Shown here: in pieces, positions 7,908 to 16,000 of the stretch
How the letters are laid out: the number at the start of each line of letters is the position of its first letter
Numbering within the stretch: position 1 is the first letter of the stretch
Origin: Candidatus Woesearchaeota archaeon
GTDB lineage: Archaea; Nanobdellota; Nanobdellia; Woesearchaeales; UBA10216
NCBI GenBank assembly: GCA_016211185.1
Contig: JACQST010000059.1
Location: forward strand, 1 to 33,993
DNA length: 33,993 nucleotides
Direction of reading: 5' to 3'
Made by a program: the position numbers and the translations under genes
Notes under the pieces: generated by a model
Databases searched by the model: none
Told to the model about the DNA's origin: nothing
The model's input: only the letters and a program-made list of their open reading frames with translations

Positions 7908-7979
7908 ATGCTTGCATCTGAAAAAGTTCTCGAAAGGGAGTGGGACAACAAGGCAGATGAGAGGTGGAATGATGTATGA
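7908..7979 (+). pseudogene. Antitoxin C-terminal remnant
   Basis: A 23-codon frame encodes a short peptide ending in SEKVLEREWDNKADERWNDV. Acidic, tryptophan-containing tails of this kind end many MazE/VapB-like antitoxins, where the tail wraps the toxin. No DNA-binding domain precedes it, since the permease gene ends at 7893. It overlaps the MazF-like fragment by 8 bases, as in intact toxin-antitoxin pairs. I read it as the leftover end of an antitoxin gene; the identification rests on context and tail character. Confidence 0.4.
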
Positions 7980-8067
7980 GCAGAGAGACATCGTCCTTGT
8001 TCCATTCCCTTATTCTGACCTTACAGGTGCCAAGCAGAGGCCTGCCCTGATAGTTTCGAATGAATAA
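7972..8067 (+). pseudogene. Truncated MazF/PemK-like toxin
   Basis: The frame reads MYEQRDIVLVPFPYSDLTGAK then QRPALIVSNE and stops at two TAA codons. This is the first beta-strand block of the MazF/PemK mRNA-interferase family (GDIVLVPFPFTDLSGSKxRPALVLS), about 31 of the usual 110 residues. The remaining two thirds, including the second catalytic strand, are absent; I saw no continuation in other frames downstream. The toxin is therefore inactive. Together with the antitoxin tail it marks a toxin-antitoxin locus destroyed by deletion. Confidence 0.65.
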
Positions 8068-8228
8068 TAAGCTACTTGCAGCATATCGCGCAGGGTTCTG
8101 AACCGATCCTATTGGTGAACATACCAAAGCACTAGTATCTTTAACGTATGGCCTTGAACCGTATACAGTGGTATAACCGGTAACAGCTGCTTGAAATCCA
8201 AGTGCTGTATTGCATGTATTGAGCATGA
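8068..8228. other. Gene-poor segment with possible gene debris
   Basis: Between the MazF remnant and the inverted repeat no intact gene is visible. A minus-strand frame stays open across this stretch and would read ATALGF-like protein text (for example TALGFQAAVTGYTTVYGSR), but it has no ATG near a promoter and runs on into the toxin remnant. It could be a fragment of another gene. I found no tRNA, 5S, SRP or RNase P features here. The switch in strand composition falls in or beside this segment. Confidence 0.3.
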
Positions 8229-8296
8229 TCAGAATTCCACTCAATAAGTTAGAGGTAGCTCACTATCACCACTCATAGAAGATGGTGGAATTCTGA
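8229..8296. repeat. 12-bp perfect inverted repeat
   Basis: Arms at 8229-8240 (TCAGAATTCCAC) and 8285-8296 (GTGGAATTCTGA) are exact complements separated by 44 bp. The repeat ends 15 bp before the TATA box of the uS7 gene. The loop holds no gene. Possible roles are an operator, a terminator of unknown transcripts, a recombination site, or the ends of a collapsed mobile element. No target-site duplication is evident. Confidence 0.6.
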
Positions 8297-8310
8297 ATTC
8301 AAAGGCAACT

Positions 8311-8318
8311 TTTATATA
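8311..8318 (+). promoter_or_regulatory. TATA box of the uS7 gene
   Basis: TTTATATA centred 27.5 nt before the ATG at 8342, predicting a leaderless mRNA for this ribosomal protein. Confidence 0.65.
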
Positions 8319-8341
8319 TAGCCTGTTTTTCCTTCTCCCCC

Positions 8342-8938
8342 ATGAATTTGATCTCTTTCGGCAAGTGGCCTGTTGATGACGTAAAGGTCAAGGACAGCGG
8401 GCTGGTTGACTACGTTACTATAAAGAACGTATACGTTCCAAGAACAGGAGCCCGCTACAGCAGGCAGAAGTTCCACAAGTCAAAAGTGTTCATAGTTGAG
8501 CGCCTAATAAACAAGCTCATGGTGCCTGGGCACAGGGGGAAAAAGCACAGGATAACCTCATACACCGTAACAGGGAAATCAAGCCAGGCCTACGATGCGG
8601 TTGAAAAAGCATTCACGCTCATAGAGGAACGCACAAAGACAAACCCTGTAAAGGTCTTTGTTGAGGCGCTTGAAAACGCAGCCCCAAGGGAGGAAATCAT
8701 ATCTATAGAGTATGGAGGCGCGCGATACCCCAAGGCGGTTGACTGCTCACCCCAGAGAAGAATAGACCAGGCACTCAAATACATGGTTCAGGGAGCATAC
8801 CACAGAAGGTTCAACACAAAGAAAGGCATAGTCCAGTCCCTCGCGGACGAAATAATAGCAGCACACCAGAGAAGCCCTGCCTCAAACGCAATAGCGAAGA
8901 AGCTCGAGATAGAAAGGCAGGCTGATGCAAGCAGGTAA
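8342..8938 (+). CDS. rps7: 30S ribosomal protein uS7
   Basis: 198 residues, the archaeal length for S7, a primary binder of the 3' major domain of 16S rRNA in the small-subunit head. Family landmarks are the central helices (KVFIVERLINKLM, VKVFVEALENAAPREEI), the beta hairpin GGARYPKAVDCSPQRRI, and the C-terminal block with AYHRRFNTKKGIVQSLADEI, followed by a lysine- and arginine-rich end. The gene is leaderless from a strong TATA box. It stands alone instead of in the S12-S7-EF2 cluster usual for archaea, and its 3' neighbour is convergent. Confidence 0.95.
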   Translation: MNLISFGKWPVDDVKVKDSGLVDYVTIKNVYVPRTGARYSRQKFHKSKVFIVERLINKLMVPGHRGKKHRITSYTVTGKSSQAYDAVEKAFTLIEERTKTNPVKVFVEALENAAPREEIISIEYGGARYPKAVDCSPQRRIDQALKYMVQGAYHRRFNTKKGIVQSLADEIIAAHQRSPASNAIAKKLEIERQADASR

Positions 8939-8959
8939 TCTGCCGGAACAAAAAACTTC

Positions 8960-9607
8960 TTACAAGGGGTTAATCCCGGATTTAGCTGCTGCTACAAGCG
9001 CATCATATGCCTGCACTGCCGATGCTGCGGCGTGTTCATTATTCCACGAGACGCCTGCCAACGGGTGCTGCCCTGTCCTCTGCTCAAGCCTAACCAGGAA
9101 ACCGATATTGCGCTCTGCAAACTCTGCAAACCTCCCTGCTGTCTTCGTAGGGTCATCAGTTGCTATTGCCAACTCATAAACAACTGACATGTATCCAGTC
9201 ACTGCTTCAGGTGACAGATCTCCTCTAGCCATCTCGTGCAGGTCTGTAGTTGACTTTGCAAAAAGCCTCCGCAGATTAGGGTTTTTCATTTTCATATAAC
9301 CGATTCTCAGGCCAGGCCTATCGCTGTACTCATACAAAAACTCGAAAAATGAATAATCTCCGACTGTAGCCCTTGACCTCAAGTATGCTGTAAAGCGAGC
9401 CATCTCTTCCCTTTCCCAACCCGAAGTCACTATGTATTCAGCAACCCGCCCAGCCATTTCCTCTGCATCCTGAGGCCTGACAGGCTGCATCCTTTCAGAA
9501 TCAGCAAATCCGCCAAGAGCTTCAAGAATGTCTCTTTTTGCTTTTATGACTCTACGCTCTCTTATTATTGCATCTCTCCTAATTATGTCTTCAAGGTCAT
9601 CAGCCAT
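8960..9607 (-). CDS. Unknown soluble helical protein
   Basis: 215 residues, not recognised. The N-terminus is very charged (DDLEDIIRRDAIIRERRVIKAKRD) and the rest is mainly helical, with no signal peptide or membrane segment. It ends with an alanine-rich helix (EHAAASAVQAYDALVAAAKSG). The ATG at 9607 lies about 28 nt from an A/T-rich element (9631-9640) that could act as a weak TATA box. Codon use resembles neighbouring reverse-strand genes. It is convergent with uS7, with 21 bases between the stops. No function can be proposed. Confidence 0.75.
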   Translation of the reverse strand: MADDLEDIIRRDAIIRERRVIKAKRDILEALGGFADSERMQPVRPQDAEEMAGRVAEYIVTSGWEREEMARFTAYLRSRATVGDYSFFEFLYEYSDRPGLRIGYMKMKNPNLRRLFAKSTTDLHEMARGDLSPEAVTGYMSVVYELAIATDDPTKTAGRFAEFAERNIGFLVRLEQRTGQHPLAGVSWNNEHAAASAVQAYDALVAAAKSGINPL

Positions 9608-9665
9608 ACCGGAACAGCAGAAAGCAGCCCTTTTTAATTTTTCCTATATGCATGTTTATACACGC

Positions 9666-11588
9666 TCAAATCACAACTATGCCCTTGAGCTTGAACCCGT
9701 AAATAAAGATGCGGTCCCACAGAAAACTCTTCTTCCTTGTAACCCTCACAGAAAAACCAGCCTGCCTGAAAACCTGCTCAATCCTGGCGTCATCAGCAAG
9801 CCACTCAAGCGAGGGAAGAAGATGGAAGAAGTCAGAGTACTCCACAAAACAAATCCTGGCATCAGGAGACAAAACCCTGTACATGTCCTTCAGGATGCGC
9901 TGCATGTCATGCATGTATCCAAGCATGCCAACAGACACAACAACATCAGCCCTGTGCACATCAGGGTGGAGCCTGTAGAACTGCTCAGGGTCATGGATAA
10001 GCCTTGCCTCGCCATACACCCTGCCTTCAGTCTCCCATCTCTCCTTCTCAATCCGCTTCATGGTTATCTTCAGGTCATTCTTGGAGAAATGAGTCGCATA
10101 CACCGCGCCGTCAGGCCCCACAGCCCTCAACAGCGAAGTAGTTAATGTCCCGACGCCACAGCCAAACTCAATGACTGTCTTCCCATAAAGGTCACCGAGA
10201 AAGCTCATTATCTCCTTCCTAAGCCCCTTAGGGTAGCTGAACCTCTCTGTAAAGAAGCTGAGATAGGAAAAAAGGTCATTAATCTCTGTAATCATCTGAG
10301 GGTCATAATATATCTCAATCAGGAAATACAGGGGAATCCCCATGAGGATTAAGGAAATGCTCAGCTTCAGCAAAGTAGGGCCGTTCTGCGTTGTAAGAGT
10401 GCCGATAATTATTGCGGCCAGCAGGGCAACAGCCACCAGCACAGGACCAATTTTTCCGAAAGGAACCCTGTAGAGCCGCTCAACATGAGGGTCCTTGAGC
10501 CTCAGAATCGGAACAGTCAGGATAATAGGGATATACATGATAATGGCAAGAGGAATCAGGATGCTGAGCAGCACCTCATACTGGCCAAAGCCAAGCAGCA
10601 GAATAAGCATAGTTATCGCAGCCTGAAACATTATGGCCTTATAAGGAGTCTTGAACTTGGGGTGTATCTCGCTCAGCCTGCCAAACTGGAGCTTGTCCCG
10701 AGCCAAGGCAAGGGTCAACCGGGGTATAGTCACTATGCCTGAAGCAGCCGAGCCAAGAAGTGTGATAAAAATGCCCGCAATGATGATGCCCTCGCCAGCA
10801 GAGCCAAACAACACTTGGGCAAGAGCCTTGGTAGGCGAACTCATTGAAGCAAGAGCCTCATACCCGAACACCCCCAGGCTGACAAAAATGATTCCCGCGC
10901 CAAGCAGAGCAATAACAACAGTCCCGTTTACAATAGCCCGCGGAATAGTCCTCCTCGGGTCTTTTGTCTCCTCAGCCAGATAAGTCGCGGCCTCCCACCC
11001 AAAATAAGCCTCCATAAGGAAAAACATGCTCGTAAAAACAGTTGCAAAACCATGCGTGGCGAGTGGCACAAAATTCGCAGCAGCCACATTAAAGGAGCCC
11101 TTGCCAATCAGCGCCGCAAGCACAGCAACCATAACCACGGCAAAACATATCATTATGAAAGAAGTAGCCTCTATCCCGACGTAAGCTATAAGGTTCAGCA
11201 TAACTATGAGGATAAGGCTGAGAAGAAACTTCGTCGTGGTTAAAGAGTCAGGAATCAGGAGATTAATCGCGGCGACAATCATGACGACCACAGAAAGGTT
11301 GCCGACCAGCCACGCAGTCCACCCTATCATAAAAGACATGAACCGGCCATACGCCTGCTTGCTATACTCATACACGCCCCCGCTCTTGGGAAACATGCTC
11401 ACAAGCTCGCTAAAGCACATAGCTATGTAAATGGAAATCAGGGAAAGAATCACCCACGCAACCATTGAAAGGTTCCCGGAATACCTTGCGCCTATGCTAG
11501 GCCCGAAAAATATCGCTGTCCCTATAATGGAGCCTATGGACAGGCAAAGAATAGTCCAGTACCCAAAACCCCTCTTCAGCTCATACAT
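9666..11588 (-). CDS. APC amino-acid permease fused to a SAM methyltransferase
   Basis: 640 residues combining two proteins. Residues 1 to about 430 form an APC-superfamily amino-acid transporter with about 12 membrane helices. The unwound TM1 substrate motif GSIIGTAIFFGP is at 19-30 and the TM6 region has FFLMEAYFGWEAATYLAEE. After a linker (about 430-455), residues 455-640 form a class I methyltransferase with motif I VIEFGCGVGTLT (about 472-483) and a Ubi/Cyc11-like late region (RVLSPDARICFVEYSDF). The methyltransferase should face the cytoplasm. One uninterrupted frame spans both, so this is a genuine fusion in this sequence. The substrate of either half is unknown. A TATA box at 11616-11623 lies slightly far from the start, suggesting a leader of a few bases. 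Confidence 0.9.
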   Translation of the reverse strand: MYELKRGFGYWTILCLSIGSIIGTAIFFGPSIGARYSGNLSMVAWVILSLISIYIAMCFSELVSMFPKSGGVYEYSKQAYGRFMSFMIGWTAWLVGNLSVVVMIVAAINLLIPDSLTTTKFLLSLILIVMLNLIAYVGIEATSFIMICFAVVMVAVLAALIGKGSFNVAAANFVPLATHGFATVFTSMFFLMEAYFGWEAATYLAEETKDPRRTIPRAIVNGTVVIALLGAGIIFVSLGVFGYEALASMSSPTKALAQVLFGSAGEGIIIAGIFITLLGSAASGIVTIPRLTLALARDKLQFGRLSEIHPKFKTPYKAIMFQAAITMLILLLGFGQYEVLLSILIPLAIIMYIPIILTVPILRLKDPHVERLYRVPFGKIGPVLVAVALLAAIIIGTLTTQNGPTLLKLSISLILMGIPLYFLIEIYYDPQMITEINDLFSYLSFFTERFSYPKGLRKEIMSFLGDLYGKTVIEFGCGVGTLTTSLLRAVGPDGAVYATHFSKNDLKITMKRIEKERWETEGRVYGEARLIHDPEQFYRLHPDVHRADVVVSVGMLGYMHDMQRILKDMYRVLSPDARICFVEYSDFFHLLPSLEWLADDARIEQVFRQAGFSVRVTRKKSFLWDRIFIYGFKLKGIVVI

Positions 11589-11615
11589 CTTGCAAGCTGA
11601 ACATTAAAACGGCAA

Positions 11616-11623
11616 TATTTAAA
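11616..11623 (-). promoter_or_regulatory. TATA box of the permease-methyltransferase gene
   Basis: TTTAAATA on the minus strand, centred 31.5 nt from the ATG at 11588. The predicted start is about 4-5 bases upstream of the ATG. Confidence 0.5.
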
Positions 11624-11680
11624 GCCTCCGCTCACTCGCATCTGCCTAAAAGTTTTATGTCCGCAAAACAAGCCCCGCAG

Positions 11681-12361
11681 ATGAACCGATACATCCAGAC
11701 CTACCACTTGCTCCGCAGAAGATACGGAAAGCAGAGCTGGTGGCCCACAACAACAGATAACAGGCCTTTCGAAGTAATGGTCGGTGCCATACTTACCCAG
11801 AACACCTCCTGGCGCAACGTCGAGAAAGCCATAGGAAGCCTTGCAGCCCAAGGGCTAATCGACCCTCAAAGGATGGCATCTGCCCAAAAGGAAAAGCTTG
11901 CCGAAGCAATAAGGCCATCAGGCTACTACAACCAGAAGGCAGAACGGCTTCAACTCCTGGCCAGGCACGTGATTCAGAACAGAGGAGCAAAAGCCATGAA
12001 GAAGAAACCCCTCTCTCAGTTAAGAGAAGAGCTCCTCTCAATCAAAGGCATAGGGCATGAAACAGCCGACTCAATACTGTTGTACGCCCTAAACAAGCCA
12101 GCATTTGTCATCGACACCTATACAAGGCGAATATTCACAAGGCTCGGGCTCTGCAGGCCAGAATCAGGCTACCATGAGCTGCAGGAACTAATCACCAGAC
12201 ACCTTCCAGTCAGCACACAGCTCTACAGCGAATACCATGCCCTCATAGTCCAGCTTGGCAAGGAACACTGCAGGAAAAAACCTGAATGCAAAGGATGCCC
12301 GCTCCAAACGAACTGCCAATTCGGAAAAAAAGATTTAAATAGTCAGCTTCGGCCTTGCTGA
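11681..12361 (+). CDS. EndoIII-superfamily DNA glycosylase, MagIII/COG2231-like
   Basis: 226 residues of the HhH-GPD family. The helix-hairpin-helix is SIKGIGHETADSILLYAL and the catalytic aspartate is D145 (FVIDTYTRR). The C-terminus has the four-cysteine iron-sulfur motif C-x6-C-x2-C-x5-C (CRKKPECKGCPLQTNC). In true endonuclease III a lysine (K120 of E. coli Nth) sits in GRKTAN; here that position is E127 (GHETAD). This fits the COG2231 group related to 3-methyladenine glycosylase MagIII, a monofunctional glycosylase without lyase activity. The conserved YGKQSWWP opening is also typical. An in-frame ATG at 11657 would add eight residues; 11681 agrees better with the family start. Confidence 0.88.
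   Translation: MNRYIQTYHLLRRRYGKQSWWPTTTDNRPFEVMVGAILTQNTSWRNVEKAIGSLAAQGLIDPQRMASAQKEKLAEAIRPSGYYNQKAERLQLLARHVIQNRGAKAMKKKPLSQLREELLSIKGIGHETADSILLYALNKPAFVIDTYTRRIFTRLGLCRPESGYHELQELITRHLPVSTQLYSEYHALIVQLGKEHCRKKPECKGCPLQTNCQFGKKDLNSQLRPC
12333..12340 (+). promoter_or_regulatory. TATA box of the envelope operon
   Basis: ATTTAAAT inside the 3' end of the glycosylase gene. It predicts transcription from about 12364, eight bases before the ATG at 12372. It suggests that the four genes to 16877 form a unit of their own. Confidence 0.5.
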
Positions 12362-12371
12362 CCTGAAAAAG

Positions 12372-13019
12372 ATGGTTGCGCTCATGGACTCAGGCTGGAT
12401 AATAGTTGTAGTTGTTCTCGCAATCCTCGTATCCTTCTTCCTCGCCCACAAGCTGTTCCAGGAAGCATTTGAATTCATGGGAATAGCAGTCTCCATAATA
12501 GGCATAGCTCTTGTCGTGTCAATAGTAGTGGTGGCCTTTGACGCGGTCAGCTTCAAAAGGTCATTCCCCGGCTCCGAGAGCCTACTCATAGTCATGGATG
12601 AAAAAACCCCTGCCGCAGCAATACTCCTCAAAAAAAACGTGCCTGAACCAATAGAGCAGGAAAAGCTTGCACCGCTTGCCACAAGCATAAACGCAAAAGA
12701 CTACAAGACAGCCCGCGGCACAAACTACAAACTAATAATAATAAAGAAAGCCGCAATAGATGACTTAAGCCAGAAGACAGCAGGCAACTCAACAAAATCA
12801 CCGCCTGAAGAGCAAGCCTTCATCGCCAGCTCGCTCTCAGGACTGGCAGCAGAGCCATCACTGTTCATAGCCGAATACAGGAAAGGCAACATAATCGTCT
12901 ATCCTGAAACCCCCATGTTCAAGGCCATAAAATACCTGCCTGGATTCGGAAACTACGCAAAGGACTCAATCGGAGGCTTAAAAGGCCTCCTTGGAAGAGA
13001 AAATGAGACACAGCCTTAA
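12372..13019 (+). CDS. Membrane protein with two N-terminal helices
   Basis: 215 residues. Two hydrophobic helices (about 8-25 and 35-55, rich in I and V) are followed by a soluble domain of about 155 residues whose fold I do not recognise. That domain contains a beta-rich stretch (SLLIVMDEKTPAAAILLKK), a helix, and a late FIAEYRKGNIIVYPETP segment. It is the first gene of the operon that continues with the large secreted protein, the coiled-coil protein and lspA; it overlaps the next gene by 17 bases. An in-frame ATG at 12384 is an alternative start. The context suggests a job in the cell envelope, but no specific role is visible. Confidence 0.78.
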   Translation: MVALMDSGWIIVVVVLAILVSFFLAHKLFQEAFEFMGIAVSIIGIALVVSIVVVAFDAVSFKRSFPGSESLLIVMDEKTPAAAILLKKNVPEPIEQEKLAPLATSINAKDYKTARGTNYKLIIIKKAAIDDLSQKTAGNSTKSPPEEQAFIASSLSGLAAEPSLFIAEYRKGNIIVYPETPMFKAIKYLPGFGNYAKDSIGGLKGLLGRENETQP

Positions 13020-16000
13020 GACATGCCAATGGCTACTATGCATGCTCGCGATAGCAGCGCTTGCCAAGGCAGACACCCAGGCATACAGCGGGAGCATATA
13101 TTCAGGCAACACAATAACAGTCGACAAACAAGTAATGATAATATACCTCAGCAGCTCCCAAAACGGGATAGTGGCGGACTACAGCGGCAAGCTCCTCAGC
13201 GTAGCAAACAACAGTTGCGAATCAACAGACTACTTCAAGCTCTGCCTGGACAACATAGAGATGGACTATGTCACAAGAAAAAAGAAGATAGCCATAAGGG
13301 CATTCTCAACAGTGCCTGAAATCACCATAACAAGAACCGCCTCAAAAACAGACCTTATAGTAGGCGAAGAAGCCATCATGACAGTCAAGATTTCAAACAC
13401 AGGAGGCATCGCAAGGAGAACAGTATTTTCAGACGAATTTCCAGAAACGTTCGAGGTATACGATGTTGAAGACGCAGAGCTAAAAGGCAACACAGTATAC
13501 TGGTCAGGCGAAATAGCTCGCTCAGGCTCAAAGGAGCTGAGCTTCAAACTCAGGCCAAAGGACGCCTATAAGGGAGGCCTTAAGGCAAAACTGGACTACT
13601 TTGACGGCTACTCAATGCAGAGCGCGCAATCCAGCGAGATATCCCTTGAGGCAACACACTTCTTCAAGCTTGAAGCCCGCCTTGGAAAAACAGAGGCATA
13701 CGTAGGCCAGCTAAACAACCTGACAGTCAACATATCCAACAGGGGCAACAGCACAGTAAACGCAACACTCGAATTCACATTCGATGAAGGCACAGAACTC
13801 ATGACCCTCCCGGGAAACCTAATCAGGACAGCTAAAAACAGCTACAGGTGGAACGGCGAGCTAAGAAAAAGAAACCTCTCAAACAACAGGATATTCTCAA
13901 AAGCCCTGTTCTTCGAATTCAAGACAAACAGGATAGGCGCAATAGACACAACAATCACAGCACAATACACAGACCTCTCCACATACGAGAAAGTCCGGCT
14001 GCCAGACGAGCGGAAAACAATCAGCGTAACAGACAAGGGACTAATGGCAAGGTCAAGCCTGTCTGACAAAATAATCGAGCCCGGCCAGAGACACACCCTG
14101 AAAGTCTGGGTGCAGAACCTAAACCCGTACTCAGATATAAGGGACGTCAGGGTATATGTGCAAACAGGGCTTGCATACCTTCCATACCTCGAATACGGCA
14201 GCTTCAAGGCAGGAGAGCAGAAACAGGTGATACAGAAAGACATATTCGCGCCAGAAGCCAACACCACAACAGGATACGCACTTAACCTGAACGTAACCTA
14301 CAAGCTGGCAGGGGAAAGCTTCTCCTACACATTCAAGGACACAGTATCAGTAGTGCCGCCAAAAGACCTCACAATAACACAGAACCCCTCAAAGAGCACA
14401 GTAGAGTCAGGCGAAACATTCCAGTTCACAGTGCTCCTCCAAAACAACAGGGCAACAGGACTTGGCAACATCAAGGCATACGACACCCCGCCACCCGAAT
14501 TCTCAGTATCAGGGCCAGCCACAGCCATCATAAGCCTCAGCCCCGGAGCAACAGCGACCGCATACACATACAGCATAACCGCACCCAGGGTAAACGCAAA
14601 AAAAGAGTTCACAATAAAAACCAGCGCTCAATACAGTGACCAATACAACGACGAGGTATTCGCAAAGTTCAACACATACAACTACTCAAAGGAACAGGCC
14701 ATAACAGTAAACCCGCCGGACTTCCCTGTGGCAGCCACCGCAGCGATGAAGGAATCAGATGTATACATGGGCGGCGCATACGACGTCAATTACGTCATAA
14801 GGAACGGCCACAGCAGCCTCACAATGACAGAGCCAGCCCTATACTTCCCCCTGCAGCCAGAATTTGACACCATAGAATCAACCAACCATTCGCTCCCAAG
14901 CATAGACCCAGGCGAAACAGTCTACATAAGCTCAATGCACAAAGTCAGGCCAAAGCTCAACAGCTCACAAAAGATAAAAGGCGCATACCTCACATTCAAG
15001 GACAAATACGGCACATTATACGGGTACAACCTCTCAGACGTACCCGTAACGGTCAAAAACAGCTTTCTGTCAGGGCCCGCAATAATCCTTAACAAGACCG
15101 CTCCCGAGCAGGCAAACGACACAGACCAGGTCCAGATAAGAATAAGGGTACTAAACACAGGAGACAGCACAGCATTGGTCGACGTAGCTGATGGCCAGCA
15201 GGCATTCAGCACAGTGGTGAAGCCAGGCACAGAAGCAGTCCACCAATACAGCACAATACTCACAGAGGAAGGCACACAGAGCCTGCCAGCAGCAACAGCA
15301 AACTACACCTATGAAGGCAGAAACCTGCACACAGCCTCAGAAACAGCAACAGTAAAAATCACAAAAAAACCCCTTGTCCAAGTGGAACTCACAGCCCCGG
15401 AAAAAGCCAACACAGCAGACGGCTTTGACGTCAAGCTAAAGATAAAAAGCACAGTGACAGAGCCATTACAGGTAACTGTAACAGACAGGGCCAGAGAATG
15501 GCACATTGACAACTTCACAGGCCAAAAAGAGCTCACATACCACACCCAACTGCCCACAGGGCAGCATACGCTCGGGCCGGCAACAGCCACATACAATCAC
15601 AGAAACCACACATACAGCACAGAAACAGGCACAGCAACCATAACAGTCACAGAAAAAGAACTCGTAACCATAGCAAAAACCGCATCAAAGACAACAATCA
15701 GGCCAAAACAGGAAATACAGGTTACACTAAGCCTAAAAAACCAGCAGGAAGAGCCTGTAACGGGAACAGTCACAGACAGCGACAAAAACTGGGAAATCGA
15801 TCTGGCACCGAACGAAGCCCGCAACATAACCTACAAAACCAAGCCAGACCAGCCAGCACTAAAGCCAGCAACAATAACAGTAACTTACAAAAACGCAACA
15901 TACACCTTCAGCTCAGAAGAGGTACAGATGAACATAACAGGCAGGAAACTAAAGGACAACGCAACAAACACCACCGCAGCTCCTGAAGCAGAAGCCGCAC

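Noticed and set aside
8140-8195. A dif-like site for XerA, with CCGTATAC and GTATAACCGG as imperfect arms
   Set aside because: The arms match poorly and the spacing is wrong for two 11-bp arms around a 6-bp core. It remains a thing to test if the terminus idea holds.
7338-8244. Minus-strand frames crossing the permease end and the toxin remnant
   Set aside because: They run antisense over the certain FtsX sequence. Only the part beyond 8068 could be independent, and it has no supported start, so it is reported just as possible debris.
9528-10145. A 205-codon + strand frame
   Set aside because: It is antisense to the methyltransferase half of the fusion gene and has low-quality, histidine- and proline-rich sequence.
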